Made by a program: the position numbers and the translations under genes. A stretch of DNA of 64,000 nucleotides, taken from NCBI GenBank assembly GCA_965153355.1, contig OZ231128.1, forward strand, positions 43,648,001-43,712,000. Direction: 5' to 3'. The notes below the pieces were generated by a model, which was given only the letters and a program-made list of their open reading frames with translations, had not been told where the DNA came from and searched no databases. The DNA is from Flaccisagitta enflata (lineage: Eukaryota > Chaetognatha > Sagittoidea > Aphragmophora). Positions 11,430 through 22,128 of the stretch are shown one piece after another (the first letter of the stretch is position 1; each line of letters opens with the position of its first letter).

Positions 11430-12930
11430 TAGTAGTCCCGGATTTAAAGAAAAGAACTCGGCGACTTTGGAAGAAAGCCTGAAAATTTGCATACAGGGTC
11501 AGTTTTTGGTGCTGAAGAAGACTAGATGGGGTACACGTCTGATTTTTAAGTGTACCCCATAAAAAACGTGTTTTTTTTTTAAATAACTTTGAAGTTGCAC
11601 TGACGCCAAACAAATTGACCGATCGTCATAAAATTTTAAGTGAAGAAAAATATGCCTTTTTTCTACTTGCATGCAAAATTTCAGCTAAATCGGTTCAGTA
11701 GAAGCGGAGATATTGTTGTTTAAAGTCTAGGCCTATTTTCAAAAAAAGGGCTATGTTTCAATTTTGGGGTAAAATTTTGTTTTTTTGAGCTAGAATTCTG
11801 ATACCGGTTTTAAACATCTATTTTACTCCAATTTACTCTAAAAACAAAAGAAATTGAAAAAATTCCATGTTTTTTTTTTTATATTTTTGGCAAAAAAACA
11901 AAACAAAAAATTGAGTTTCAGAATTAGGGCCTGATTTTTGAAAAAGGCTAGTTCTAGGAAAATATTGAAATTATTTGCGCTCACTTTGGGAATCAATTGT
12001 CATCAAGTGTACAAACTTATTCCCTAACTTTCAGAGGGGTACGTCAACCCAAAGAGACAAAAAAACTTTTCAAAAGTAAAAAAAAACATCTCAAAATCTT
12101 GCATTTTTGGATTTCTTGGGACATTTGGTTATGCTACAGCCAAACGCTTCAAGCAATTTGCCTAAAATTTTGTATGCAAGTCCCTATATGTAAGGGGCAT
12201 ATCTGAGGCAAATTACAGCTAATTATTCAAACATTGAATTTTTTCATATATCACAGAGGGTAAAAAAATGCTAAATTTTGGTATTTTTGCTTTAGACTTT
12301 GAAATGTTATTTTGTCCTTTTGGGTTGACGTACCCCTTTGAAAGTTTGGGAATATGTTGGTACACTTGATGATGATTGATTCCCATAGTGAGCACTAATA
12401 ATTTCAATATTTTCCTAGAACTAGCCTTTTTCAAAAATCAAGCCCTAATTCTGAAACTCATTTTTTTGTTTTTTTGGCCAAAAATATAATAAAAATATGG
12501 AATTTTTTCAATTTCTTTTTTTTAGAGTAAATTGAGGTAAAATAGATGTTTAAAATCGATATCGGACTTCTAGCTCAAAAAAACAAAATTTTACCCCAAA
12601 ATTGAAACATAGCCCTTTTTTTGAAAATAGGCCTAGACTTTAAACAACAATATCTCCGCTTCTACTGAACCGATTTGGATTTTTGCATTCAAGTAGAAAA
12701 AAGGCATATTTTCCTGCACCTAAAATTTTATGGCGATTGGTCAATTCGTTTGGCGTCAGTGCAACTTCAAAGTTATTTTTTGAGAAAAAAAAACATTTTG
12801 TGGTACACTAAAAAATCAGACGTGTACCCCATCTTCTTCAGCACAAAAAACTGACCCTGTATGCAAATTTTCAGGCTTTCTTCCAAAGATGCCAAGATCT
12901 ATTCTTTTATTCCTTTTAGAGACTGGACTA
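11430..12930. repeat. Long inverted repeat, two ~700-bp arms
   Basis: The left arm (about 11430-12110) is the reverse complement of the right arm (about 12250-12930) over nearly its full length. Matching landmarks include CTTTGGAAGAAAGCCTG/CAGGCTTTCTTCCAAAG, GATGGGGTACACGTCTGATT/ATCAGACGTGTACCCCATC and GGGGTACGTCAACCCAAA/TTTGGGTTGACGTACCCC. A loop of roughly 140 bp separates them. No long frame is conserved. It is probably a foldback or long-TIR DNA transposon, and a transcript would form a long hairpin. Confidence 0.85.
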
Positions 12931-12997
12931 TAGAGAAAGTAATGGAATGGGTTTTAGCTAGGGTATTGCTCCAAAAAAAGCAAAAAAAAAAATATTT

Positions 12998-13090
12998 GTG
13001 ACGGACAGATCAATGCGCAATGGCCCGATGGACCAACCGAAAAACTGACAGACTAAGTGGGTTTCATGGTCGCGTGCAAACAAATGAAAA
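12998..13090 (+). mobile_element. HP-A 3' half
   Basis: GTGACGGACAGATC, GATGGACCAACCG and AAGTGGGTTTCATGGTCGCGTGCAAACAAATGAAAA match the 3' half of HP-A with a decayed terminal hairpin. Confidence 0.4.
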
Positions 13091-13564
13091 TAGATGGATC
13101 CTCTACTGCGCGAGTCAATTGCGTATGGGAAGAGACAGCAATAAGAAATTACGAGAAAGGTCCTTTTCTTTTTTGTGCCATCCTTAGACCTTGACCAGGA
13201 AGTCCAACCCGTTTTGTCTTCGGTTTTGAATTGTTTTACGATTCCTTAAGCAACTTGAACAAGGCCGAAACATCGTAAAAACCAAGTCAGGCTTATTTCA
13301 ACATAAAACTCAAATACCATCTTCATCTTCTACTCGATAGAGACATAGATTTCGCAGTCCCTCCCCATGAAGTGATATCCCTTCGTGGAGCCTCCGGTGA
13401 ATTGAAGCACTTGTTTACTGTTTGTCGTTCTCCCCATTGGCTAGTATTTGCTTCCTAGCTTGTTTACCACTTTACTGTTTTTGTTTTACTACTATTATCA
13501 TCGGCATTTGCTTCTTCAAATAAACCTAATGAGAAAAAGAAGAGGGGAGAGGGGGGAGGAGGAG

Positions 13565-13596
<32 letters not shown>

Positions 13597-13805
13597 TATT
13601 CAACAAGTATACATGTTTATTGTGTGACGTGGCATCTATCTCACGTCCTTCATATTATTACAAAGTCTTTTTGTCTTTGTTTTCAAACAAACTTCATTCA
13701 CTGCCATTGTTTGATAAATGTACCGCTTTGTTTCGAGAGTTTTCATTCGATATTCTCGTGTCATAAACAACAAAAAACAACTAAACAACGAGTCCTTTGA
13801 GGGTT

Positions 13806-13807
<2 letters not shown>
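13091..13807. other. No gene seen; short GA tract 13570-13597
   Basis: No coding exon was recognised. A purine-rich segment (13530-13597) ends in a short GA array. Confidence 0.45.

Positions 13808-13902
<95 letters not shown>
13808..13902. repeat. (TC)n microsatellite
   Basis: A pure TC array of about 95 bp. Serine-leucine frames across it are artefacts. Confidence 0.95.
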
Positions 13903-13904
<2 letters not shown>

Positions 13905-14069
13905 TCTCCTTCCTCGGAGCAATTTTTGCTTTTGAAACGGATGGCTGATTCAAAAGGCAAAAAACCCACTTCCACCCCCTTCTAGTTCTACATGGTAAAT
14001 TGCTGGATGGTTCTAAGACGACATTATGCCCAGTAGGCCAGCTATAGTGCATGGTTACTGATGAAATAA

Positions 14070-14125
14070 AGATGGCGTGTCACCGACCGACGCGACGGAC
14101 AGACAGACGGGGCCTTGGACAACAC
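14070..14125 (+). mobile_element. Possible fragment of an HP element
   Basis: GGCGTGTCACCGACCGACGCGACGGACAGACAGACGGGGC matches only the GACGGAC part of HP cores; no ends are visible. Confidence 0.2.
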
Positions 14126-14456
14126 ACTCTTCCTTGGCTCACCTAAAAACTGGGAAAATCCGAATAAAAGGGTTGCGTCAACGAAAGGCCGACTGTTCCT
14201 TGATTTTCTGCCCAGAACAGAAAGAGCCTTCTATTAGTGCATTACTGCCACGGCCCAGAGGCCGACACACACTGGAAAGTTCACATAAGGGAGATAAGAA
14301 ATAACGTGATGTGCATTCGATGAAAAAAGGGGGAAAATTAAGTGCAAAAAAAGCTCACACGCGCGTGCACTTGTATGAATATTTCTATGCAAGTTATTTC
14401 CGGCTCATTTTGATTTGTGACGCGCTAAAATATTCATTTCTTGCTGTAGTTCTAAC

Positions 14457-14589
14457 TAGGGATGTGGAAGCGGACGATTTTTATGCCGCTTCCGCTTCCG
14501 CTTCCATTTTGTAGTTCAAATACTAGTTGCTATCCCATCCTCCAGATTGGAAGCGGTCAATCGCTTCCACATCCACATCCACATCCCTA
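14457..14589. mobile_element. 133-bp hAT-like MITE with 8-bp duplication
   Basis: TAGGGATGTGGAAGCGG at the left is inverted at the right (CGCTTCCACATCC...CATCCCTA). The perfect 8-bp direct duplication GTTCTAAC lies at 14449-14456 and 14590-14597. Ends starting TAGGG with 8-bp duplications fit the hAT superfamily. The right end carries ACATCC three times and the centre has CGCTTC repeats. Confidence 0.8.
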
Positions 14590-14689
14590 GTTCTAACGCA
14601 TCCAAAATTTTGGATCACTTGTTGTTTTAATATGGCTGATGTTCATTAACAACCATTTAGAAATAACGTCTCTCACCATGAGTTCAAAG

Positions 14690-15115
14690 CCTCCGGCCAT
14701 ACCACCTAATCTCACTTCCTCCCTTCCGCCATCCCTCCTAATCTCCCTTTCTCCCTCTCGCCCTTCCTCCAATTCTCCCTTTCTACCTCCTTCCCACCAT
14801 CCCTCCTAATCTCCCCTCCTCCTTCCTGCCATCCCTCCCAATCATCTGCCTCCCGCCCTCCCTCCTAATCTTCTTCCCTCCCTCTTGCCCTCCCTCCTAA
14901 TCTCCCCTTCTTCCCCTCGCACTCCCCTCTGATTTCCCTTTCTCCCTATCGCCCTCCTTCCCACTATCCCTCCTAATCTCCCTTCCTCCCTCCCACCATC
15001 CCTCCTAATCTCCCTTCCTCCCTCCCGCCCTCCATCCTAATCTCCCTTTCTACACCTCACCCTCCCTCCTTATCTCCCTTCTACCCTCCCGCCCTCCATC
15101 CTAATCTCCCTTCCC
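14690..15115. repeat. Pyrimidine-rich minisatellite, CCTCCTAATCTCCCTTCCTC units
   Basis: Irregular tandem units of about 20-35 bp, built from CCCTCCTAATCTCCC and CCTCCCGCC blocks, cover about 400 bp and are almost purine-free on the plus strand apart from the AAT in each unit. Confidence 0.8.
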
Positions 15116-15236
15116 ATTTTGCAACAAACTTCACTTTCCATATAAGCTGAAGCGTGAACGAGATCGTTTGAACGAGCTAACTTAAGCAGTAAATTCGCAT
15201 GAATTTGAAATGTGTGATGCTTCAATTTATAGTCAC

Positions 15237-15461
15237 TTTTTAGTCGCGTGCTACGCGACTCTACACCCCGCTTTGACGGCCGTCGGCTCGTCGGTCCATC
15301 GGTCCGTTGGTCCGTCTATTGGTCTGTCTGTCACACTTTACTTTTTTTGGATTTCTGTGGTCTTTGGCCTTACTGCCCCTGCCCAAATGATAAACTGACC
15401 TCAAATATGGCCCCTGCCCACTCGCACGCGACTTGGGTAGCCGTGTATCCCGCCTTGTTTT
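15237..15461 (-). mobile_element. HP-A repeat, near full length
   Basis: On the minus strand it starts at the ACAAGGCGGGATACACGGCT end, has CCAAGTCGCGTGCGAGTGGGC, GGGGCAGTAAGGCC and ACCAATAGACGGACC. It ends GTAGAGTCGCGTAGCACGCGACTAAAAA with a perfect terminal hairpin. This is one of the best-preserved copies. Confidence 0.65.
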
Positions 15462-15633
15462 GCTGCAGAACAACGGCACGTTAAAGTTTGCATGTCGTCA
15501 TTGTCGCGGAAAAATTTAATGCGCCATATTTATTCTTGAATATTTTAAATTTAAGAGCACATCTTGAATTGAAGGCCGATGCAACCACACACTTGATAGT
15601 TGTCTCACGCGTTGCATCTTTCGCAACGACATA

Positions 15634-16195
15634 CAGTCGATCTCGTCTAGACTTGAGATAATGGGGGCAAGCATTGTAAGAAAACCATTGAAGCCAGGGG
15701 ATAGATATTGGGAACATGGATTAAAAAAATGATGTTTTATTGCTTATGATAGTTGGTTGCTATGGAAACGCATGTCCATGTATTTACGCTAAAATATCAA
15801 CATTTTGAGAATTTCTTTTAAGGGAACATTGCTTAAAATCAAACTTGCTATAATTTTCCCAAAGTATGTTCTATAAAAATGTTGCTCGTTTAACAGTTGC
15901 TAAGGGTTGTCACATATGGATACGCTCCCTAGCAACAGCAAAATGAGCGAAACTCCTACAGAACATATTGTAGGAAAGTCGTAGCAAATTTAATTTTAAG
16001 CAAAGTTTCCTAAAAAATCTCACAAAATATTGATATTTTAGTGAGAATACATGGAAATGTGTTTCCACGGCAACTGAGTATCATGGGGAAATAATTATTC
16101 TTTTATTAGTTTATATTCTAAGTATCAGCCCCCTAACTTTATTTATTCTTTCATAATGCTTGCCCCCGTTATCTCAAGTCTAGCGAGATCTACTG
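15634..16195. mobile_element. 562-bp MITE with TA duplication and long inverted arms
   Basis: CAGTCGATCTCGTCTAGACT at the left pairs with the inverted right end AGTCTAGCGAGATCTACTG. TA flanks both sides (15632-15633 and 16196-16197). The arms stay complementary for roughly 200 bp (GGGGGCAAGCATT / AATGCTTGCCCCC; GTTGCTATGGAAACGCATG / CATGGAAATGTGTTTCCACG). A pogo/mariner-type non-autonomous element fits; a truncated relative is at 6116. Confidence 0.75.
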
Positions 16196-16197
16196 TA

Positions 16198-16830
16198 CCT
16201 CCAACCACTCTCGGCCATGATGGCGCATTCTTCATGCGCACTGTATATTAATCAGGAACGAGATAGAGCTGAATTATCGCAGAGAGTTTGTTTAATGTTT
16301 ATTTTCTCTTGGAAGTTTATATATACAAGTACCTGAGAAGAAGCTTCAACTTTGGAAGAAAACAGACAAATCATTGAAATCAAGCTTCAATTATCAAATC
16401 GGTCCCATTGGTTCTTTAAATCTACTAAATTCGGTCAGTGGCCCAATTTGTTTAGGAGACTTTGGCTTCCTAACTTGATGCATTCCAATTTCCCAGAAAG
16501 TACTTTCAAATACAATAACGCATACATTTTTCTTTAACTGAAATAGGAAGATAGTCTTTGAAAGGGATGTACATGTTTGTTGATGCTTTTTTTTTGTTGC
16601 TGTTGAGATGAGCATGTGTAGAAGGGTGTTGGATGTAAATGCAAGGAATTGGTGTAAACAATGAATTCTCCAACGTCACACTTTTATGTAATGCAGTGGA
16701 ACGCGTGCGCAATATTGGATCCTGAATAGCCGCCCCTTTATGCAAAAGCACACTTGTCTTATGTCTTATGGAACGGTACGTCAGGTTTCTTTACTTGCGC
16801 GTGACTGGATTAGTAAAAGAATGGAAATGT
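16198..16830. other. No gene seen
   Basis: No coding exon or transposon boundary recognised. Confidence 0.4.
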
Positions 16831-16831
16831 G

Positions 16832-16835
16832 GAGA

Positions 16836-16906
<71 letters not shown>

Positions 16907-16955
16907 TGTGAGTGAGTGAGTGAGTGAGTGAGTGAGTGAGTGAGTGAGTGAGTGA
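16832..16955. repeat. Compound (GA)n-(GAGT)n microsatellite
   Basis: GA runs from 16832 to about 16904, followed by eleven or so GAGT units to 16955. Confidence 0.95.
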
Positions 16956-16992
16956 TATATTAAAGCGGATGTCTGAGTTCACGACATTGCGC

Positions 16993-16995
<3 letters not shown>

Positions 16996-17062
<67 letters not shown>

Positions 17063-17086
17063 AACAACAACAATAACAACAACAAT

Positions 17087-17118
<32 letters not shown>

Positions 17119-17143
17119 CCACAACAACCACAACAACAACAAC
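16996..17143. repeat. (CAA)n microsatellite
   Basis: A CAA array with a few AATAAC and CCA interruptions; the poly-valine or poly-leucine minus-strand frames are artefacts. Confidence 0.95.
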
Positions 17144-17324
17144 ATCATTTACTCTGCCCAACACAGCTTCACTTTTGGTTTTCTCAATCCACTCACTCTC
17201 TCGATGGGTGGTGGTAAAACAAGAGATTTGCATGTTAAAAGAGGTTTATGCACCAGGTAGGGCATAAAAGACGATTTGTGTGCAAAGAAGGGAGAATATT
17301 TGAAGAAGGAGGCAAATAAAATTC

Positions 17325-17513
17325 AAACAAGGCCATACCGTGACATAAGTCGCGTGCGGGTGGGCAGGGGCAGTGAAGAGATAGAACAACTAAGTGGTTG
17401 GGCAGGAGCAGTAACTCCAAAACTGCCCGTAAGCGCCAAAAAAGCAAAGTGTGACCGACAGACGGACCAACATACAGAGCGGGTTGTAGAGTCGCGTGCA
17501 CGCGACTAAAAAC
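17325..17513 (+). mobile_element. HP-A repeat, full length
   Basis: Begins AACAAGGCCATACCGTGACATAAGTCGCGTGCGGGTGGGCAGGGGCAG and ends GTAGAGTCGCGTGCACGCGACTAAAAA with a perfect hairpin. GTGACCGACAGACGGACC lies between. The middle block GGGCAGGAGCAGTAACTCC also occurs in the split copy at 47381. Confidence 0.65.
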
Positions 17514-17683
17514 GCGCAAGAAGTTTTTTTTTTTAATCTTTAACAACGTCTTTGTGTACTATCTAGCTCATAAGTATAGACACAAGCGTTTTGAGTAATA
17601 TCTCTGCTTAAAGTAAAAAATTGATGGGAAAATTGGTGATATCCAAAAATAAGATCAAATTTCTGATTGAATGGCACTAACCG

Positions 17684-18598
17684 TATAAGTTACGCCCACG
17701 AGTTTCAACTGGCACTGTCTATGAGCGTCTATCTGACTGACGACTTGTGGTGAAAGAAAGTTGGCCGATTGGAAAATAGGAAGGCGATCGTCTCGTTTAT
17801 TCCATAAAAATTTCAACAACTGAAGAGAGGGGGAAAAATGAAAGGGAAAGTGGGCGTTAATTGTGATCAGCAAACGCAAAAGATAACATGAAATCGAGAT
17901 AGGACACAATAAAGGACAGAAACAGCACATGACAACATGTTCATCTTCTTCAGAGCCCATGCCACCTGATAATACCTGCCCCTGCCCCGGCCCATCCCAT
18001 TAAATTCATCCATATCATCCCTATAGCAAGCTGATCGGGCAAGCGATAAAACCATACTAAAATCCGGCGATAAAAATGCAAAAGAGCAAAAGACAAAATA
18101 ACAGACCGGAAAACAAGATAAAAAACAACGTTAATAAAAGCAAAGACGCGTCTATAAAACTTACTTTTAGGCCCACTTTCGTTGGTTTCAACCCACAGTC
18201 TGTCGAAGTCAAATTAACGTTAATTGTCCGTTCATAAGTTTATCTGCAATAAAAAGATGAGAGATTATTGAAATTAGTGAATTCCAAGGGCGCATTCAAA
18301 CGATCACGAAAAATCAATCAATCACTTTAAGAAGCAATGCCGTAAATAAATAAAATCAATCAATCCAAAATTTGGATGATACGAAAGACGAGTTACGTAT
18401 GTTCGCCTACGTAATAAAAACAAATGGCACAAAATACAAGGCGCAACCATATGGTTACCCATCTAGCGTTCAATATAAAAAATGGCGAGAAACAAAAGAC
18501 GCGGGCATTGAATAATCGAGAAAGAGGAAAAGCCAAAAGCACGCAAAAGAGACAAAAGCACACATACTTAAGAAACGGACAGACATACATTTCTAACA
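17684..18598 (-). repeat. 3' LTR of the BEL element
   Basis: 915 bp, matching the 5' LTR base for base over most of its length. Differences are concentrated in its last ~60 bp (17700-17755), where the copies differ by short indels. Read on the minus strand it starts TGTTAG and ends CTTATA, so only the 5' dinucleotide is canonical. AATAAA (plus 17796-17801) may be the polyadenylation signal. Confidence 0.9.
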
Positions 18599-18613
18599 TT
18601 CTGCCCCATTTTT
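18599..18613 (-). promoter_or_regulatory. Polypurine tract of the BEL element
   Basis: On the minus strand AAAAATGGGGCAGAA directly precedes the TGTTAG start of the 3' LTR, the position and composition expected for the plus-strand DNA primer. Confidence 0.65.
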
Positions 18614-19661
18614 GGAATTTCACGAATTTCAAAAATCCGACATCTAGTTTCCAGTCGGGGAAACCCTACTAAAAAACCGATACTACCTTCCTTAAAAAAA
18701 AATTTACATAGATACAGCCCCCGCCCCTCCCCCCCCGTCCACCGCCTCTTACATCCCCACCCTAACTATCAACAGATCGACGACTGCACGAATGATGATT
18801 CCCGTCCGGAAAGGATCCACCACCAGCAAATTTTCAACGATCAACGATGACGCGGATGGAGACGAGGCGGCGACGAGGAGGTTGAGGCGCCCGTTCTGTG
18901 AAAGTTAAAGGGAAAGGGGGGGGGAAGGGGAACGGGCCTTGGAGCACTCCAAGCCTGGGATTTGACTTGAGAGTGGAAAATAATAAGTGGGGGCATACTA
19001 CTAAAACATGTCATACGAAAGTATTCGTAATAATGACTAAAAAGACCATGTCTAAAACAAACACAACAAAAATGTACATGTTCCAAAGAACCAAACAAAA
19101 CAAGACAAAATTAAATAAATTACTAACTATATAATAAAAACGAATCTGTTAAATAAAAGAAAAATTAGTAAGCATCATGGAACGACCACATCACCTGCGC
19201 CTTCTCCATTACAGAGACGAGCGGGTCATTCCGGCTCCAACATCTCGTCGACTCGTGGGCGAAAGGCGATGAATGATGTCGTCAACGGCGACCGCATCGA
19301 AAGGCGCAGGTGGTGCAGCCGTCTGAGAGTGAATCCTCCCCGAAGGGAAGAAAAAGAAAGAGAAAGAACAGGGGCAGATTGATTAGTAAAGTTCTTATCG
19401 TACACAGATTCAAATTTACCACAAAAACTCAACCTCAACCCTTCCCAAACCATGATACTTACGCGGGCGTTTTTCGCCAGGCCCCGGGGCGGACGTCATT
19501 CCCACGCCCCGGGTAGCGCCCCCGACTTGGCCGGCCTGTCCATCGATGGGATGAGGATGTGATGGTGGAATACGATCCTCAGCGAATGGCGGCGCTCTCC
19601 ACGCCATGTTGCAAATTGGTAGTTAAATTGAACAGCAACTGGGCGTGGCACCAATCAGCGT
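18614..19661 (-). other. BEL 3' untranslated region
   Basis: About 1 kb between the last open segment and the polypurine tract. It has a C-rich stretch at 18718-18740 and no frame with coding character. Confidence 0.55.
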
Positions 19662-20047
19662 TTAGCTGGCGGTCTGATTTTTCCAAGGCCTGGTTCGATT
19701 TTTCTTATTCCCAGGCTTGGGAGCGTCTTTTTGCGACAGGATCTGCTGACCGACTTTTTCTGCAGGAGAAGACGCAGGAGGTGGAGATGCTGCATCGCAA
19801 TTCGGCGCCAGTCGAAATTTAGGACGCACAGCGGACGCAGTTTTGAAGTCGACGGCCATAGCCGCCTTTGCGCGTTCCACCGCTTCCTCTTTCTTCTTAG
19901 CCTTCATCGCACAGGCCTGCTTCTCCTTTTCAAGCTGCTTCTCCAGTTCCACGACTCGCTTATTGCCTTTGACCACCTCATTGTCCGCAGCCATTGCTGC
20001 TCGACGAGCATCGTCTCTCTCCTTTTGGATGTTGCGGAGATCCTCTC
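19662..20047 (-). pseudogene. BEL extra 3' region, segment 3 (coiled coil)
   Basis: The open frame on the minus strand is rich in Lys, Glu, Arg and Ala with heptad-like spacing (VVELEKQLEKEKQA, KAKKKEEAVERAKAA), predicting a coiled coil, followed by a Pro/Ala/Ser/Lys tail and a stop at 19662. An ATG lies at 19994, but the frame is open upstream to where segment 2 stops near 20050. Segments 2 and 3 are therefore probably one protein split by a frame change. No transmembrane segment or signal peptide is seen, arguing against an envelope-like protein. I do not recognise the family. Confidence 0.5.
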
Positions 20048-20049
20048 GT

Positions 20050-21261
20050 CTAAGACTTGACGAGCCGCTTCAACTCGTTGCGTGGAGGAAGCGACGCGAA
20101 GAAGTCTTTTGGAAGCCTTGATGCTAAATTCTTCACCACCCCCAATGGAGCATTTGAGGTCAGTAAAGAGGCTTCTCGTAGCAATGACTCGGCGATGTGG
20201 TGTCCATGCGCAGGATCAAAGGCTGGATCCGACGGGGGAGGCAGGTTCTGCACTTGCTGCAGACCTTGGGCAGACTCGGTTTGCTGACGAGGCGCTACAC
20301 CAGCTTTAACAGATGCTGAAGCACCGCCAACTAGTTCGCTTCCTACCGCTGCTTTTGATGGCTGCGAGTGAAAGGAAGACGCTCCCGTCTGCTGACCAGA
20401 GACTTGAGGTTTAACAGCGGACGCCGAAGCACCGCAAGTAGAACCTCCCTTGGTTGCTGCTTTATGCTTCTTCCCAGCTCTCTTGGTCTTCTTCCCCTTT
20501 GCTGCCGCTGCCCCAGGCGCCTGATTCAGCTTCTGGGTTGCTGCCAACGTTGCCGTCGACGAACCGCTTGAAGCTTCTCCTTGGCCTTTGGGCGTTACTG
20601 CTGCAGGGGCGCGCCTGGAGGCGCTTGAAGAGGCCTTTGCTTTTGGAATTTGGCCCTTTTTGTTGACTCGGCACGTTGCGCGTTTGTGGAGTCTTTCCCC
20701 GACGTGATCTCTTCGACTGTTGTGAGGGAGTGACGTCACGAGGACCCTGTTGCTGCTGATTTGGGGGATGAACCAATCCAGGGCGCGATTGACGACTTCC
20801 TGATGCTGTAGAGTGAATTGCCGCTGATGTAGCTGCGGCTGCGTCGAGCACAAATACCGCTGGTGGAGTTGCGGAAGCGTCGACGGAATTGCTGCAGATG
20901 GTGCAGTTGCATCAGGAGGCCGGGCCGCATTCTTCCTCTTCGTCGCCTGGACCATGCGACGAACCTCCTTATCATGCTCCCTCCTTCTTTTGTTGCTTTG
21001 GATTTTGCGCTCCAGAGTCTCCGAGCCAAGCTCTGTTTGATTAGCCGATGAGCGCATGAGAGTTTGTTTGTTGCAGCATACCGAAAGTTTTTCAAACTCT
21101 TTGAAGAGGAGAGATACTTCGACGTCCGGACTGATGATACGATACCACCAACGCGCCTGCATCCGTTGGTGTTTCTCTTCCGGCGTCGCAGTGTCCACTT
21201 CCGGGTCAATGTCTTTCTCCACCGCCTCCCCATTCACTAACACCTCCTCCTCTGTCTCCAT
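20050..21261 (-). pseudogene. BEL extra 3' region, segment 2
   Basis: Open for about 400 residues from the ATG at 21261. The N-terminal part is acidic then basic (EEKHQRMQARWWYRI, KRRREHDKEVRRMVQATKRK). The middle is Ala/Ser/Thr/Lys-rich, and the C-terminal part (HHIAESLLREASLL, NELKRLVK) looks globular or helical. Between about 20640 and 20850 the alternative frame (Gln- and Ser-rich, QQQQGPRDVTPSQQSKRSRR) looks more protein-like, suggesting two compensating frameshifts. It lies between integrase and the 3' LTR, where some retroelements carry env, but nothing here looks like env. Function unknown. Confidence 0.5.
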
Positions 21262-21286
21262 CCCCTCCTCCTCCACTCTTGCTCCA

Positions 21287-21778
21287 TCATTGACCGATCT
21301 CTCTCTCTTCGCCCCCGCTGCGTTGACGTGCAGCTGCAGGCTTGATCACGAGGCGCTGGGCGACCGAAATCAAGGCAGGGTTGGCGGGCGATGGGGGCAA
21401 ATCCGATGATGATGGCGCCGCCGCAGAAGTGGTGGATAAGTCCGTCGGCGGCCGATTGATCGAGATCCGCCTCGAACCTCCATCTTTGATGACCACCAAT
21501 GGAGGAAGCGACGCGGGATCAACGGCGTTGGATGGCTGTTGACGATTTACCAACGCATCATCTTGTTGACGCTTTTTATTCGCCATTTTTGCGTCTACGA
21601 CGGAACGAAGGTCGCCATTGAAGGCTGCCAGCGCGACAGCCTCCTCCTCCGCCCCGAACGACGTCGTGGATGCAGATCCTTCTCGAGTCGAGCCGTCGTT
21701 GAAGAGTCGATGAAGATCCAAGGATCCGTACGACGTCGACACGTCGGCTTCTGCCTCGAGACGCTGCTGACGGGACAT
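21287..21778 (-). pseudogene. BEL extra 3' region, segment 1
   Basis: 163 residues from the ATG at 21778, beginning MSRQQRLEAEADVSTSYGSL. The open frame extends further upstream to 21991, but that part is low in coding character. The sequence is Ser/Ala/Asp-rich with proline-rich linkers. Its stop overlaps the open frame of segment 2 in an adjacent frame, so all three segments may be one reading frame of roughly 700 residues broken by frame changes. No known domain recognised. Confidence 0.45.
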
Positions 21779-22128
21779 CTTGACTCCGACGAGCGACTTC
21801 AAGATGCGAACTGACTTCGTAGATGGAATGACGTCGTCAGCGGAAGCTTTGAAATGTTCGTATTGAGAACTGATAATGGTAAGAACGGATTTGGCACAAT
21901 AATATGTACATATAGACAGAGCGAATGAATCAGTGTTTGATGTGTAAGTGGAAATGGACAACATAATTGACAAGAGGAAAGATGAAAGCATGGATAATCA
22001 GAACCAAATATGAATAATAACAACTCTTTGTAAATATAACAAGTCAGAGTCTCAATCACTCATATCTATAGTTACTAATGGACAGGCCCATGCGCCTTTT
22101 TCTCTCTCTCTCAAAACTTAGCGTTTTT
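21779..22128 (-). other. Spacer between BEL pol and the extra 3' region
   Basis: About 350 bp, AT-rich relative to its neighbours, with no plausible coding frame. If the extra region is expressed, a spliced subgenomic RNA or internal start would be needed; no clear splice acceptor could be assigned by eye. Confidence 0.4.
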
